DNA from: Paenibacillus sp. LS1
GTDB lineage: Bacteria; Bacillota; Bacilli; Paenibacillales; Paenibacillaceae
Direction of reading: 5' to 3'
Assembly (NCBI RefSeq): GCF_026013365.1
Contig: NZ_JAPDOE010000001.1
Span: forward strand, 1,054,001-1,118,000
DNA length: 64,000 bases
The notes under the pieces: model-generated
What the model was told of the DNA's origin: nothing
Seen by the model: only the letters and a program-made list of their open reading frames with translations
The model's database searches: none
Shown here: one piece after another, positions 37,070 to 46,491 of the stretch
Layout of the letters: each line of letters begins with the position of its first letter
How positions within the stretch are numbered: position 1 is the stretch's first letter
Made by a program: the position numbers and the translations under genes

Positions 37070-37768
37070 TTATTGGGCACCCGGGCCAAATTGATGAACC
37101 ACGTAAGGTGTAATTGTAGCAAAACCTTCTGCAAACGGGATGAGACTGCGCTGTCCGAGCAAGGAATCACGGGCTCTTACACGTTCAATATACCCTTGAT
37201 TCAATGGCGTCGAGACCGCTCCGTCTCCCAGTTCGAATTGGGAACGATAAGAGAGCAATGATGTTTCTTTTTGCTCATAGTGTTCCGTAATATCGACAAT
37301 CAAATCCGTAGGACCGATGTCATTAATAAAGTAAAAATAAAGTTCCTTCACCTGCACGGCAGGCATGTCCGGCATGTAGTTGCGAAGTTTGGCGTTAAAT
37401 ACAGCCTCCTGCACAAGCTTACTGCAATTGACATGATCCGGATGTCGATCTTCCCAATAGGGTGCAAACACCATACGAGGAGCATGACGCCGTATTTCAG
37501 CTGTTACCGCTTGTACATGTTCAGGAGTAAGGTACAATCCGCGATCAGGAAGACCCAGATTCGTTCGACACGAAAGACCGAGGACGCGGGAGGCTTGCTC
37601 CGCTTCCTCGGTTCTGCGCTCTACTGTTCCGTTGGAAGACATCTCAGCACGAGTCAGATCACACACGCCTACTTTTAAGCCGGCAGCGGTATGTTTGGCA
37701 ATCGTTCCACCCATACCAATCTCCGCGTCGTCCGCATGTGCTCCAAAGATGAGAATATCCAGACTCAT
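37070..37768 (-). CDS. bshB1: Bacillithiol biosynthesis deacetylase BshB1
   Basis: Zinc LmbE-like deacetylase acting on GlcNAc-malate. It has 232 aa with zinc motif [27 protein letters not shown] and a C-terminal ESLLGQ-type [12 protein letters not shown]. It overlaps mgsA (ATGA). The last ligase, bshC, is not in the window. Confidence 0.92.
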   Translation of the reverse strand: MSLDILIFGAHADDAEIGMGGTIAKHTAAGLKVGVCDLTRAEMSSNGTVERRTEEAEQASRVLGLSCRTNLGLPDRGLYLTPEHVQAVTAEIRRHAPRMVFAPYWEDRHPDHVNCSKLVQEAVFNAKLRNYMPDMPAVQVKELYFYFINDIGPTDLIVDITEHYEQKETSLLSYRSQFELGDGAVSTPLNQGYIERVRARDSLLGQRSLIPFAEGFATITPYVVHQFGPGAQ

Positions 37769-38205
37769 TCGGAATCACCCGAATTCAATCCAGCCTCCGG
37801 TTTGTATTTATGTACCAGCTCTCTCCAGGCAAAATCGCCACGATCCAGAGCCTTAACCAGAATCTCAGCCGTTGCGATATTCGTGGCAAGTGGAATTCCC
37901 TGCACATCACAAAGACGCAGCAACGCATTAATATCCGGCTCGTGAGGTTGTGCCATCAGTGGATCGCGCAGAAAAATAATCAGATCCATCTCATTTTGCG
38001 CAACCAAAGCTCCAATCTGCTGATCTCCACCCAATGGGCCTGATTCGAATCGATGAATCTTCAGAGAAGTTCCTTCCATAATACGTAGCCCTGTTGTTCC
38101 GGTCGAGTACAATTGATGGTCCGTAAATACAGGCTCATATGCCGTTACAAAGTTAACCATCTCTTCTTTTTTGCGATCATGGGCGATAAATGCTATTTTC
38201 AACAT
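37765..38205 (-). CDS. mgsA: Methylglyoxal synthase
   Basis: Converts dihydroxyacetone phosphate to methylglyoxal and phosphate. It has 146 aa, with [25 protein letters not shown] and [15 protein letters not shown], the last holding catalytic Asp residues. Co-translation with bacillithiol genes fits, since bacillithiol is used to detoxify methylglyoxal in Bacillus. Confidence 0.95.
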   Translation of the reverse strand: MLKIAFIAHDRKKEEMVNFVTAYEPVFTDHQLYSTGTTGLRIMEGTSLKIHRFESGPLGGDQQIGALVAQNEMDLIIFLRDPLMAQPHEPDINALLRLCDVQGIPLATNIATAEILVKALDRGDFAWRELVHKYKPEAGLNSGDSE

Positions 38206-38216
38206 GACAATCTCCT

Positions 38217-39020
38217 TTAGTCGATAAAGTGATCAAATCCGTAGATGAGCCCTGTATATTCCATAACTTTTTGTACACCAATTTTAACACCAGGCATATA
38301 ACCTGCACGTTCGTATGAGTCATGCCGAATTTTGAGCGACTGTCCATAGTCTCCGAAAACAACTTCCTGCTGCGCGAATACGCCAGGCAACCGTACACTG
38401 TGAATTCGGAAGCCATTGTAATAACCGCCGCGTGATCCTTCAATCGTTTCTTCCTCATTTGGATTACCCTGACGAAGTTCTTCACGATTGGCAGCAATCA
38501 GTTCAGCTGTTTTGATCGCTGTTCCTGAAGGAGCGTCCAGCTTCTGATCTCCGTGATATTCGATGATCTCCACATTCGGCATATGCTTGGCAGCCTGTGC
38601 TGCGAATCGCATCATCAAAATGGCACCGATCGAGAAGTTAGGGGCAATAAGCCCTCCAATTCCTTTATCCTGGCACTGCTTGTCCAACTGTTCGATCTGC
38701 TCCGGCGTGAAGCCAGTAACACCCATGACAGGTCTGACTCCATGACGGATCGCGATCTCGGTATGTGCAAACGCATATTGTGGCACTGTAAAATCAACCA
38801 TAACCTGCGGTTTCGTTTCGGCAAAAGCCATTTCAATATCATCAGTTACCAGTACTCCACACGCTGGCAAACCAACAAGTGTTCCGGCATCCGTGCCCGC
38901 TCCGGAGCGGTTAACTGCAGCTGCAAGCTCCAGTTCAGGGTCCTGAAGTACCAATTTTACGACTTCACGGCCCATTCGACCAGCCGCTCCGATCACGGCA
39001 ACTCTTATTACTTCACTCAT
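38217..39020 (-). CDS. dapB: 4-hydroxy-tetrahydrodipicolinate reductase
   Basis: NAD(P)H-dependent reductase of the lysine/diaminopimelate pathway, also supplying dipicolinate precursors in spore formers. It has 267 aa, with [15 protein letters not shown], the substrate loop [16 protein letters not shown] (catalytic His and Lys) and [18 protein letters not shown]. Ends 12 bases before mgsA. Confidence 0.95.
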   Translation of the reverse strand: MSEVIRVAVIGAAGRMGREVVKLVLQDPELELAAAVNRSGAGTDAGTLVGLPACGVLVTDDIEMAFAETKPQVMVDFTVPQYAFAHTEIAIRHGVRPVMGVTGFTPEQIEQLDKQCQDKGIGGLIAPNFSIGAILMMRFAAQAAKHMPNVEIIEYHGDQKLDAPSGTAIKTAELIAANREELRQGNPNEEETIEGSRGGYYNGFRIHSVRLPGVFAQQEVVFGDYGQSLKIRHDSYERAGYMPGVKIGVQKVMEYTGLIYGFDHFID

Positions 39021-39102
39021 CTTGACTGCATCTCCTCGCTATGTTGGATCATATCGTCGAATCCATTTCAACTTAACTTGCATACCCTTGTGAAATGGAT
39101 TC

Positions 39103-39627
39103 TTACTGTATGGATTTCATACGTTGCTTGATTTCCTGTAACATCTGATGCAGTTGCCCGTTCTGCGGGTCCAACAAAATGGCCTCACGTAACGCCTGAA
39201 TTGCACAATCAAATTCATTCAAGTCACTGTAAGCGAGTGCAAGCATGACCTGAGCTTCTACGGAAAGAGGATCAAGTCTGACCGCTTCTTTCAACAGCGT
39301 AGACGCTTCCACATAACGCTCCTGTGTTGCAATACCTGCCTGCTCCAACAGCAACTTGGCTCTGGAAGTCAGTTGTTTCGCTTCCAATGTCTGCAGGTGC
39401 AAAACATACTCCTCTGTTCCTGCCGACAACTCAACCGCCTTGCGCGCATATTCAAGCGCCGGAACGAGATGTTTGCTACGGGCGTGCGTAATGGAACAGC
39501 GATAATATAACTCCGCATGTTGCGGATGAGCATGAATGGCTGATTCGAACCAACGAATGGCCTGCTCAAAATCATTTTGCAATATACAGCGATAAGCCTG
39601 CTGCATATATTCTTCCGGTTTCATCAT
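39103..39627 (-). CDS. TPR-repeat protein
   Basis: A 174-aa protein with about four TPR units (YMQQAYRCILQNDFEQAIRW, AELYYRCSITHARSKHLVPA, EAQVMLALAYSDLNEFDCAI, and a central one). No signal peptide. GGGGAGGG lies 8 bases before the chosen ATG at 39627; a further ATG follows directly. It sits between the MazG-like gene and dapB; the B. subtilis locus has no equivalent that I recall. Partner unknown. Confidence 0.8.
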   Translation of the reverse strand: MMKPEEYMQQAYRCILQNDFEQAIRWFESAIHAHPQHAELYYRCSITHARSKHLVPALEYARKAVELSAGTEEYVLHLQTLEAKQLTSRAKLLLEQAGIATQERYVEASTLLKEAVRLDPLSVEAQVMLALAYSDLNEFDCAIQALREAILLDPQNGQLHQMLQEIKQRMKSIQ

Positions 39628-39677
39628 CAAGCTGACCCTCCCCAATCGGGTGATGGTACAGCATATGTAATCTACGC

Positions 39678-40007
39678 CTAATCGGTGTTTTTTGGAGTCC
39701 ACCGATTGGCATCGCGGGTGTTAAATTTATGCATGACTTTATCGTGCGCCTCAGCCAGATCAATACCCAGCGAGTTTGCAAAACAAATCGTGATAAATAA
39801 AATATCTCCAAGCTCAAGTTCAATGGAATTGGCTGCTTCAGAAGACTTTTTGGGCTTCTCACCGAACTCGTGATTCACTTCCCTGGCAAGCTCCCCAACC
39901 TCTTCAGACATCCGGGCCAACATGGCCAGAGGACTGAAGTACCCCTCCTTGAACTGGGAGATATATTGATCAACCTCACGCTGCATTTCTGCGATGCTTT
40001 TCTCCAT
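39678..40007 (-). CDS. MazG-like nucleotide pyrophosphohydrolase (YpjD-type)
   Basis: Small helical NTP pyrophosphohydrolase of 109 aa. The metal-binding EExxE...ExxD pattern is visible as SEEVGELAREVNHEFGE then ELGDILFITICFAN. Such enzymes remove unusual nucleotides. B. subtilis YpjD holds the same position upstream of dapB. Confidence 0.87.
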   Translation of the reverse strand: MEKSIAEMQREVDQYISQFKEGYFSPLAMLARMSEEVGELAREVNHEFGEKPKKSSEAANSIELELGDILFITICFANSLGIDLAEAHDKVMHKFNTRDANRWTPKNTD

Positions 40008-40179
40008 GAGAACGGATTCTCCTTTTGAAATGATGTCGTATTTGTTCCTAATAATATCAGTTATTTAGATTCACTTCCACCATCATCAGCGACAAATCAT
40101 TTTTAAAGAATCAATAAACAGGTATACTAGATGGGAATGATTGCTTCTTCATTCTAATTTATCTACAGTGAGGGATCTT

Positions 40180-41049
40180 ATGAGCACTGCCAAAACCTGG
40201 GTTCAAGTCAAACTGGTTCTGCCCATCCTTCTGGGTACAGCCTTATATGCCTTTGGGCTCCTCTATTTCATTATCCCCAATCAGCTTATGGAAGGTGGCC
40301 TTACCGGGGTTACGGTGCTGATCAATTACGCGTTCGGCATCTCACCTTCACTTACGACCCTGATTCTTAACGTCCCTCTCTTTCTGATCGGGCTCAAAAT
40401 TTTGGGCGGCAGACAGATGATCTATACCGGTATCGGAATTGGGGCATTGACCGTTTTTCTATGGTTATTCGAAAAGTTGATTCATCTGGGCTGGATAGAA
40501 CCATTACATACCGAGAATGACCTCCTGCTAGCCGCCCTGTATGCGGGTGTTACCCTCGGAGCCGGCCTCGGCATCGTATTCCGTTGGGGCGGAACAACGG
40601 GCGGGTCAGACATCATTGCTCGCATTCTTAACCGCAAGTACGGATGGAGTATGGGGCGAGTATTGCTGGGCATTGATTTCGTCATTATCGGGCTCTCTCT
40701 CATCTACATCCCCAAAGAAAAAATTCTGTATACGCTCGTAGCGGTATTTATCGCCTCCAAAGTCATCGACTTTATTCAGGAAGGTGCATATTCTGCCCGG
40801 GCATTTATGATCATCAGTGACCATGCACCCGAGATTGCGGACCAGATCACACGGGATATGGATCGTGGCGTTACCCTCATTCCAGCCATTGGCGCGTACT
40901 CTAAACAGGCCAAACACATGGCCTACTGCGTAATCTCCAGGCAAGAGTTCAGGCGACTGCAGACCATTGTACGTTCCATTGACCCCAGAGCTTTTGTCAT
41001 CATCAGCGATGTTCATGATGTACATGGAGAAGGTTTCAAAGAAAGTTGA
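40180..41049 (+). CDS. YitT-family membrane protein (YpjC-type)
   Basis: Integral membrane protein of 289 aa with about six spans (for example VLPILLGTALYAFGLLYFII) and the signature FRWGGTTGGSDIIARI, then a cytoplasmic DUF2179 domain (about 215-285, GAYSKQAKHMAYCVISRQE). Function unknown in the family. It is the only plus-strand gene between 15 kb and the end. ATG 40180 with GAGGG upstream is preferred to the ORF start at 40141. Confidence 0.88.
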   Translation: MSTAKTWVQVKLVLPILLGTALYAFGLLYFIIPNQLMEGGLTGVTVLINYAFGISPSLTTLILNVPLFLIGLKILGGRQMIYTGIGIGALTVFLWLFEKLIHLGWIEPLHTENDLLLAALYAGVTLGAGLGIVFRWGGTTGGSDIIARILNRKYGWSMGRVLLGIDFVIIGLSLIYIPKEKILYTLVAVFIASKVIDFIQEGAYSARAFMIISDHAPEIADQITRDMDRGVTLIPAIGAYSKQAKHMAYCVISRQEFRRLQTIVRSIDPRAFVIISDVHDVHGEGFKES

Positions 41050-41070
41050 TGTAACTATACAAAAACTACA

Positions 41071-41133
41071 AAAAAACCTCTTTCACATGAAGAGCCGTTA
41101 GCGTGGCTGTTTATGTGGAAAGAGGTTTTTTTT
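41071..41133. terminator. Convergent bidirectional terminator
   Basis: Stem AAAAAACCTCTTTCACAT with ATGTGGAAAGAGGTTTTTTT around a smaller inner hairpin; lies between the convergent YitT-type and ypjB-type genes. Confidence 0.88.
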
Positions 41134-41160
41134 ATATACAACGATTAGGTCAATAAGCCA

Positions 41161-42030
41161 TTAGCGCCGAAAAGGAAAAATCCCCTGCTGCTGCGCACGA
41201 TACTTACGGTATCCGGCGTAACTTAACGTCGCCACAATGACCGAACTGATGAGCAAACCAGCTGCCCTGCGATCAGGGCCCTGTACAAACGGTACGAAGG
41301 CACTCTCGTCCTTCTCCCGACCAAATAACTGGTTCACCAGTTCCTCACCATGGCCCACCATGCTTTTTAACTGAGCCAGATCTGGCTGCTTTGCAGTGGT
41401 AAGCCCCTTGGTATGAGATAACCAGGCGTCCATCTGAGCAATTTCATACGGTTCACGGCGAATCATTGCGGCAGGACGAATCGTCTCATAATGCTCCTCC
41501 AGAACAACGTAACGGTTAGCCAGAACAGCCGCAGTTTGACCCTGATTTGTAGCATCGGATAAAGCGTCCAGATCATTTTTCACGATTTTATAATACTGAA
41601 GCCATAAAGGCTTGGTTGGATTCGCGAGACTATCTGCTGCAAGTCTGAGTTTGGCAGAGGACTGCTGAAGAGAAGCATCGTCATTTTTCACCTTCACAAC
41701 CGCTTGTTTCACTTCAACTATAGTCTCGGACAAGGCGTGAATGCCCTCCACTGTCGTTTGTCCCTCAAAGGAGATATGCTCCAGACTTTTACTGATGCGC
41801 AGAATGCTTCCTCGTACTTCTTCAATATTATTCTCGAGCGCCTGACGATACAAAACGGCTGCTTCTTCATTCAGCTGTGCAATTGAATTGCTTGTGGACA
41901 CTTGCTGATCTGAATTCGAATTCAATCCTTCACTTTGCGCGGATACACGATATGCTAAGTTCGTCCAAAGCAGCAGAGCCATGAACGATACCACCAATAA
42001 GCCAGTTTTGAACCTGAACGTTCTCTTCAT
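41161..42030 (-). CDS. ypjB: YpjB-like sporulation membrane protein
   Basis: A 289-aa protein with N-terminal signal/anchor (LLVVSFMALLLWTNLAY), a long helical outer domain (about 40-245) and a C-terminal span (GLLISSVIVATLSYAGY) with basic tail KYRAQQQ. Position between ypjA and ypjC and this topology match the YpjB family, linked with sporulation. The start at 42030 has GGGAGGG 6 bases upstream. Confidence 0.78.
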   Translation of the reverse strand: MKRTFRFKTGLLVVSFMALLLWTNLAYRVSAQSEGLNSNSDQQVSTSNSIAQLNEEAAVLYRQALENNIEEVRGSILRISKSLEHISFEGQTTVEGIHALSETIVEVKQAVVKVKNDDASLQQSSAKLRLAADSLANPTKPLWLQYYKIVKNDLDALSDATNQGQTAAVLANRYVVLEEHYETIRPAAMIRREPYEIAQMDAWLSHTKGLTTAKQPDLAQLKSMVGHGEELVNQLFGREKDESAFVPFVQGPDRRAAGLLISSVIVATLSYAGYRKYRAQQQGIFPFRR

Positions 42031-42096
42031 GGACATCCCTCCCACCATCAATGTATGGCGGGGCACAGTTCCTTAGAACAAGCTCAAGATCGGATA

Positions 42097-42747
42097 TCAG
42101 GTTCGTTTCGCTTGTCTGAGCGCAAGCCATGCACACAGAATACTCACCAGCGTCAGTCCGAATGTGAAATTACGCACACCATCTACATGATCGTAGAGGG
42201 AGGCGGGTAACCAAGGGTAAATATCATATGTATAATCCATCGTATCGTTCAACAGCGTCCAGAGACCTGCAACGACAAGAGCAGCCCAGCGGAAACCGAA
42301 AAACCGTACATATATAAGAGCTTCAATAGCCATCGCACTATGCGAAGCAATCAACATCCAGTCTTGCCAGTGCTGTGTGCCACCCTGCATCCAGCCAGCG
42401 AAAATAATAGAAACGGCCCACACGCCATATTTCACAGATGTGACCACGGCAAGCGCCTGAATTACATGTCCGATCTGTTTAATGATGATAGACCGTGGTG
42501 GGTATAAGATCCATAGCAATCCTAAGGTGAAAAACAAACTCGCCGTTGGACTATCCGGCACAAATATGACCTGCCACACCGGCTGTTCAGCCAGCGTCAT
42601 TTTCATTTGCTCTCCGTACCAGATGTATCCGTATACCGTTCCTACTGCATTACACCAAAACAAAAGCCACAGAAAATAACGATTGGTCAGAAATTCCCTA
42701 CTCCAGAAAAACGATAAAGCCACGCTCCCTGCCCCTTCCTTCTTCAC
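42097..42747 (-). CDS. ypjA: YpjA-like membrane protein (DUF1405)
   Basis: A 216-aa polytopic membrane protein with about six hydrophobic spans (YFLWLLFWCNAVGTVYGYIW first). Position right after qcrABC matches B. subtilis ypjA. Function unknown. Confidence 0.8.
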   Translation of the reverse strand: MKKEGAGSVALSFFWSREFLTNRYFLWLLFWCNAVGTVYGYIWYGEQMKMTLAEQPVWQVIFVPDSPTASLFFTLGLLWILYPPRSIIIKQIGHVIQALAVVTSVKYGVWAVSIIFAGWMQGGTQHWQDWMLIASHSAMAIEALIYVRFFGFRWAALVVAGLWTLLNDTMDYTYDIYPWLPASLYDHVDGVRNFTFGLTLVSILCAWLALRQAKRT

Positions 42748-42785
42748 ATGTTATGCACGATAACGTGCTGCCCCAAAAACACTTC

Positions 42786-42817
42786 AAAAAACCTGACCGC
42801 ATAAACGATCAGGTTTC
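42786..42817 (-). terminator. Terminator after qcrC
   Basis: Minus-strand stem AACCTGATCG / TGCGGTCAGGTT (G-U allowed) followed by T-rich sequence; separates qcrABC from ypjA. Confidence 0.8.
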
Positions 42818-42833
42818 ATTGGTTATTTCGATT

Positions 42834-43718
42834 TTACTGTTCTGCTTTCTGTTTCGCAAGCCATTCGGCCAGATGATTAATTTCTTCATCCGTAACACCT
42901 TGAGCGATGGCATTATTGTACTGAGGAGGCATCTCGTTGTAGCCTTCTTTGATAATGGTGAGAATCTCTTCCTGACTGTGCTTGTCACCCACACCCCGAA
43001 GTGAAGGTCCACTTGCGCCCTTCATATCAGCCGCATGGCAGCCAATACACCCAGCCTTCTTGTACGTTTCCATTGCAGGGTCATCCTGTTCCACGATGGC
43101 CACTTCCTGTTGCTGTCCAGGTGCATTGGAAACTGGTGGAAGCCCCTGTTCATGCCTCTCCAGCGCTTCTTCCTCACGCTGAATGTGCTCAGGCTTCTGT
43201 CCACTTGCTTCCAACTCATGCTCGTAATGCGTCCACGCTACATTCGTCAGGTAAAATACAGCAATGACCGACAAAATCATCAACGATGAAGCAATGGGAC
43301 GTTTATAGAAACGTCGCTCCTTGCCTGTGTCCAGGAACGGTGCAAGCAGTAAAGCTCCGAAAGCGACTCCACTGACTCCCAGTACCCCGAGCAGGACGTA
43401 ATCGCCTGATGCGTATGGATACTTCAAATACTGATACAGAAAAAGGAAGTACCAGTCCGGCATGGGAATAACGGATGCGCTTGGATTGGCCGGATATCCC
43501 AAAGGTGCAGGTTCTGAGATCGTGAGAACCAAAATCCCTACCAATACAACGACACCAACCATCCATTCTTTCAGCAGGAAGTTGGGAATAAAGGCTTCTG
43601 ATTTGCCGGGATACGCCGTGTAATCAGGAGGGGTTATAAATCCCGCCCCTTTACGTACGCGTGAATCACCGACAAAGATAACCTTTTCCTCATCATCCTT
43701 CTTATGTCCGTGAGCCAT
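42834..43718 (-). CDS. qcrC: Menaquinol:cytochrome c reductase, cytochrome b/c subunit
   Basis: Third subunit of the b6c complex: a fusion of subunit-IV-like helices (about 50-165) and a C-terminal cytochrome c domain. The heme site is CIGCH near residue 224, with probable Met ligand in NEMPPQYNN. A charged linker (RKQ-poor, Glu-rich) joins the parts. 294 aa, larger than B. subtilis QcrC mainly in the linker. Last gene of the operon. Confidence 0.94.
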   Translation of the reverse strand: MAHGHKKDDEEKVIFVGDSRVRKGAGFITPPDYTAYPGKSEAFIPNFLLKEWMVGVVVLVGILVLTISEPAPLGYPANPSASVIPMPDWYFLFLYQYLKYPYASGDYVLLGVLGVSGVAFGALLLAPFLDTGKERRFYKRPIASSLMILSVIAVFYLTNVAWTHYEHELEASGQKPEHIQREEEALERHEQGLPPVSNAPGQQQEVAIVEQDDPAMETYKKAGCIGCHAADMKGASGPSLRGVGDKHSQEEILTIIKEGYNEMPPQYNNAIAQGVTDEEINHLAEWLAKQKAEQ

Positions 43719-43739
43719 TGCGATTCCTCCCTTCTCAGT

Positions 43740-44411
43740 TTATAGTGGTCCCGAAATGCCCTGTCTGCGGATCATGATAAAGTGTCCGACCAGAAGCACC
43801 AGAAGCACCGCGGGGAGGAAGAATACGTGCAGGGCAAAGAATCGGGTTAGTGTCTGTGCACCGACAATCGTACCGCCTTGCAGGAATTCTTTAATGATTG
43901 GTCCCAGCCAAGGAACCGTATTGGCAATCTCCAGTGTTACTTTTGTTGCAAAATAGGCTTTGTTGTCCCATGGTAGCAAGTACCCTGTCAGCCCCAGGCC
44001 CAGCATGACGAAAAAGATCAGCATGCCGACAACCCAGTTCATTTCTCGCGGTGCCTTGTAAGAGCCTGTAAAGAACACACGCATCGTATGTAAGAACATC
44101 ATTACGATAACCAGACTGGCTCCCCAGTGGTGCATGCCGCGAACAATTTGGCCGAAGGCTACTTTGGTTTGCAGGTACTCCACACTTGCGTAGGCATTGA
44201 TAATATCAGGTACGTAATACATGGTCAGGAACATGCCTGACAGAATCTGAATAACAGTAATAAAGAACGTCAATCCACCAAAGCAGTACACGAATGCGGA
44301 AAAGTGATGAGCCGGATTTACATGCTCTGGAACTTCATGATCCGCAACGTCCCGCCAGATTGGCGTGATGTCAAGACGCTCGTCAATCCAGTCATAGACA
44401 TTTTTAAACAT
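43740..44411 (-). CDS. qcrB: Menaquinol:cytochrome c reductase, cytochrome b subunit
   Basis: Cytochrome b6-type integral subunit of 223 aa binding two b hemes through histidines in MHHWGASLVIVMMFLHTMRV and ALHVFFLPAVLLVLLVGH. Cys43 (FVYCFGG) matches the residue that covalently holds an extra heme c in Bacillus QcrB and b6f. Between qcrA and qcrC. Confidence 0.95.
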   Translation of the reverse strand: MFKNVYDWIDERLDITPIWRDVADHEVPEHVNPAHHFSAFVYCFGGLTFFITVIQILSGMFLTMYYVPDIINAYASVEYLQTKVAFGQIVRGMHHWGASLVIVMMFLHTMRVFFTGSYKAPREMNWVVGMLIFFVMLGLGLTGYLLPWDNKAYFATKVTLEIANTVPWLGPIIKEFLQGGTIVGAQTLTRFFALHVFFLPAVLLVLLVGHFIMIRRQGISGPL

Positions 44412-44426
44412 CTGCGTTCACGCCTC

Positions 44427-44969
44427 CTAATTCACTCGGGTGTTCGGAACAATGTCGCCCAGATATACCCAACCCTGCTCTTCCTTGATTACGTACTCAT
44501 CCAGCGGTTTGGGGGCTACGGCAAGATTCTTCCCTTCCTTGTCATAGTGCGCGCCATGGCAGGGGCAATGATACTCTTCAGGATAACTTTTGTCACTATT
44601 CCAGCCCACTGTACATCCCAGATGTTTACAAATAGGTGAGAGCGCATAAATTTTACCCTGCTCGTCTTTGCGAATCCACGCCACTAACGATGCATTACTC
44701 AGATACCAACCATCCTGTTGTTGAAGTTCAAAGGTGAATTCTTGAGGCTCATTCGTAATTTTACTGATTTCAGCTACTTTTACAGAGGTGCCTTCTCCCT
44801 TATGCTGCAAAATCGGGTCCACCGCAAAACGGACCATGGGAAGGATTGCACCGGCGGCCATGTAGGCTGTAGCTCCACCAAGCGTGTACGTCAAAAACTG
44901 CCTGCGTGACATCTCCATGCGGCTTGGCAATTTCAATGAAGCTTCGTGCTGGTCATGCTCACTGCTCAT
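44427..44969 (-). CDS. qcrA: Menaquinol:cytochrome c reductase, Rieske iron-sulfur subunit
   Basis: Rieske protein of 180 aa. N-terminal MSRRQFLTYTLGG is a twin-arginine-like signal and membrane anchor. The 2Fe-2S cluster motifs are CKHLGC and CPCHG, with the disulfide cysteines present. GGGGGTTGGAG precedes the ATG. First gene of qcrABC, with a good promoter about 90 bases upstream. Confidence 0.95.
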   Translation of the reverse strand: MSSEHDQHEASLKLPSRMEMSRRQFLTYTLGGATAYMAAGAILPMVRFAVDPILQHKGEGTSVKVAEISKITNEPQEFTFELQQQDGWYLSNASLVAWIRKDEQGKIYALSPICKHLGCTVGWNSDKSYPEEYHCPCHGAHYDKEGKNLAVAPKPLDEYVIKEEQGWVYLGDIVPNTRVN

Positions 44970-45051
44970 ACTGTCTCCAACCCCCTTTTTCAGCCAACTC
45001 TCTCAAACGTTTTCATTTTCAGAAATTCCACGACTTACTAGAACATACATA

Positions 45052-45080
45052 ATCATATAGTAGCCCTAGAACACCGTCAA
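45052..45080 (-). promoter_or_regulatory. Promoter of qcrABC
   Basis: Minus strand TTGACG (45075-45080), 17-base spacer, TATGAT (45052-45057). A partial cre-like half site (TGAAAACGTTT) lies downstream at about 45005-45015. Confidence 0.7.
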
Positions 45081-45162
45081 GAATTTGTCACACATTTTTA
45101 AGGTTCAATTGTAAGCGTTATTAAAAAAGTGTTGTAAAATTGTCACATTTGTCACGCGAAAC

Positions 45163-45585
45163 TCATTTTTTCCACAACTCTCGTATTTTCTCCCCGACAA
45201 ATCTCGCAATTCCCTCTTCTCCAACTTCACGCGTTAACGCTGACCGACTCAAAACTAAATCAGCAGATGCAATTTCCATACCATCAAACTGACCATCTGA
45301 TGACATAATAACCACATATTTGAATCCTGAAGATTTAAGCTGTGCGGACAAGGAATTTAATGTCATTGACATTTCAGAATTAGCATAATGAAAGGCTGGA
45401 TACGTCATAATTCTCCCTTTGAAAGGAATCTCTACCATATCCAGAAAATCTCTCAGCCGCTCCAGTGCTTCGGTAGCTTCAACTGGCGACTGCTCACCGC
45501 TAAGAGCCGTGTATGGAATAAGGCATGTATCCAGATAGAGTTGCAGTTCAGCCCAGCTGTCTTGAGTCATCTCACTGAATTTCAA
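45163..45585 (-). CDS. ypiF: YpiF-like protein (DUF2487)
   Basis: A soluble protein of about 140 aa in the place of B. subtilis ypiF, upstream of qcrABC. Recognisable family pieces are WAELQLYLDTCLIPYTALSG and FPAFHYA-type TYPAFHYANSE. Function unknown. Start uncertain: TTG 45585 has AAAGGGG 10 bases upstream, ATG 45570 (SEMTQ, five codons on) and ATG 45621 are alternatives without clear sites. Confidence 0.78.
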   Translation of the reverse strand: MKFSEMTQDSWAELQLYLDTCLIPYTALSGEQSPVEATEALERLRDFLDMVEIPFKGRIMTYPAFHYANSEMSMTLNSLSAQLKSSGFKYVVIMSSDGQFDGMEIASADLVLSRSALTREVGEEGIARFVGEKIRELWKK

Positions 45586-45677
45586 TTCCCTATATCCCCT
45601 TTCTATCCATTTTATTCCCATATTATATATGAGCATATCTTATAAATCCAGACATTCATTTTGGAATTACACATAGC

Positions 45678-45712
45678 AAAAAAGGAAACACGCATCTGCG
45701 CATTCCCTTTTA
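45678..45712 (-). terminator. Terminator after the IDEAL protein gene
   Basis: Minus-strand AAAAGGGAA / TTTCCTTTT stem with inner GCGC-rich part, followed by T-run. Confidence 0.7.
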
Positions 45713-45737
45713 TATCAGAAAAGATGTATTGTGCCCA

Positions 45738-45917
45738 TCAGTTTATCGTCCTCAGTTCATCCGTCAGACTCCGGAAAGCTACTTCGTCTCCGGTAGCTAA
45801 CGCTTTATCGATTTCCAAATAGAGCTTTTCGCTGCGCTGTTTGCGAAGCGCTTCGTCCCACACCATCTCAGCTGCCAGCCCCAACATGACTTCATACGTA
45901 ACTTTCATTTTATCCAA
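45738..45917 (-). CDS. Small stand-alone IDEAL-domain protein
   Basis: A 59-aa ORF that begins with TTG at 45917, seven bases after a strong GGAGGTG; an ATG follows three codons later. The sequence KLYLEIDKALATGDEVAFRS (about 31-50) matches the IDEAL domain, a short module at the C terminus of B. subtilis YpiB and other small proteins. YpiB sits next to ypiF in B. subtilis; here only the IDEAL part is present next to ypiF. Role unknown; ComK/adaptor-type binding is known for some IDEAL proteins. Confidence 0.72.
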   Translation of the reverse strand: MDKMKVTYEVMLGLAAEMVWDEALRKQRSEKLYLEIDKALATGDEVAFRSLTDELRTIN

Positions 45918-45940
45918 TAGGATGCACCTCCAAAACGGAT

Positions 45941-46447
45941 TTAAGAGCTCCTATATTCTTTTCCTTTGGTAACATAACCCAGTGAAGTTCTGGACATTCG
46001 CTCGAGATCGGCATCAGTCAGCTCACGTATCACTTTGGCAGGTGTCCCCAAGGCCAGAGTATAGGGCGGAATTTTACTATTCTCAGTAACAACTGAACCG
46101 GCCCCAATCAGCGTATATTCGCCAATGTCGGCTCCATTCAACAGAATGGCTCCCATGCCGATTAATGATCCTGTTCCAATACGACAACCATGAATGATCG
46201 CTGAATGTCCTACCGAAACATCGTCTCCCAAAATCAAAGGTTGATCTGTGTTGACATGCCCTACAGCATTATCTTGAATATTACAGCGCTTTCCAATGAT
46301 TATGGGAGCCAAATCGGCTCGTAGGACTGCATTGAACCAGACGGAAGATTCTTCTCCCATTCTCAAATCACCGATCAGTTTTGCACCTTCAGCCATATAT
46401 ACTGAAGGGTGTAACTGAGGTTGTAGACCTTTGTATGGAATTATCAT
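45941..46447 (-). CDS. Gamma-carbonic-anhydrase-family hexapeptide protein
   Basis: Left-handed beta-helix protein of 168 aa. Zinc-ligand histidines occur in AVGHVNTDQP and SVGHSAIIHGC, as in gamma-carbonic anhydrases and YrdA/PaaY proteins. Hexapeptide repeats run about residues 25-140. ATG 46447 has AAGGAGTG 6 bases upstream. Whether it hydrates CO2 or is an acyl-type enzyme cannot be told. Confidence 0.87.
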   Translation of the reverse strand: MIIPYKGLQPQLHPSVYMAEGAKLIGDLRMGEESSVWFNAVLRADLAPIIIGKRCNIQDNAVGHVNTDQPLILGDDVSVGHSAIIHGCRIGTGSLIGMGAILLNGADIGEYTLIGAGSVVTENSKIPPYTLALGTPAKVIRELTDADLERMSRTSLGYVTKGKEYRSS

Positions 46448-46491
46448 TGATATCACTCCTTAATTTGGGAGTGATTTTAGCAACTTGTCCT

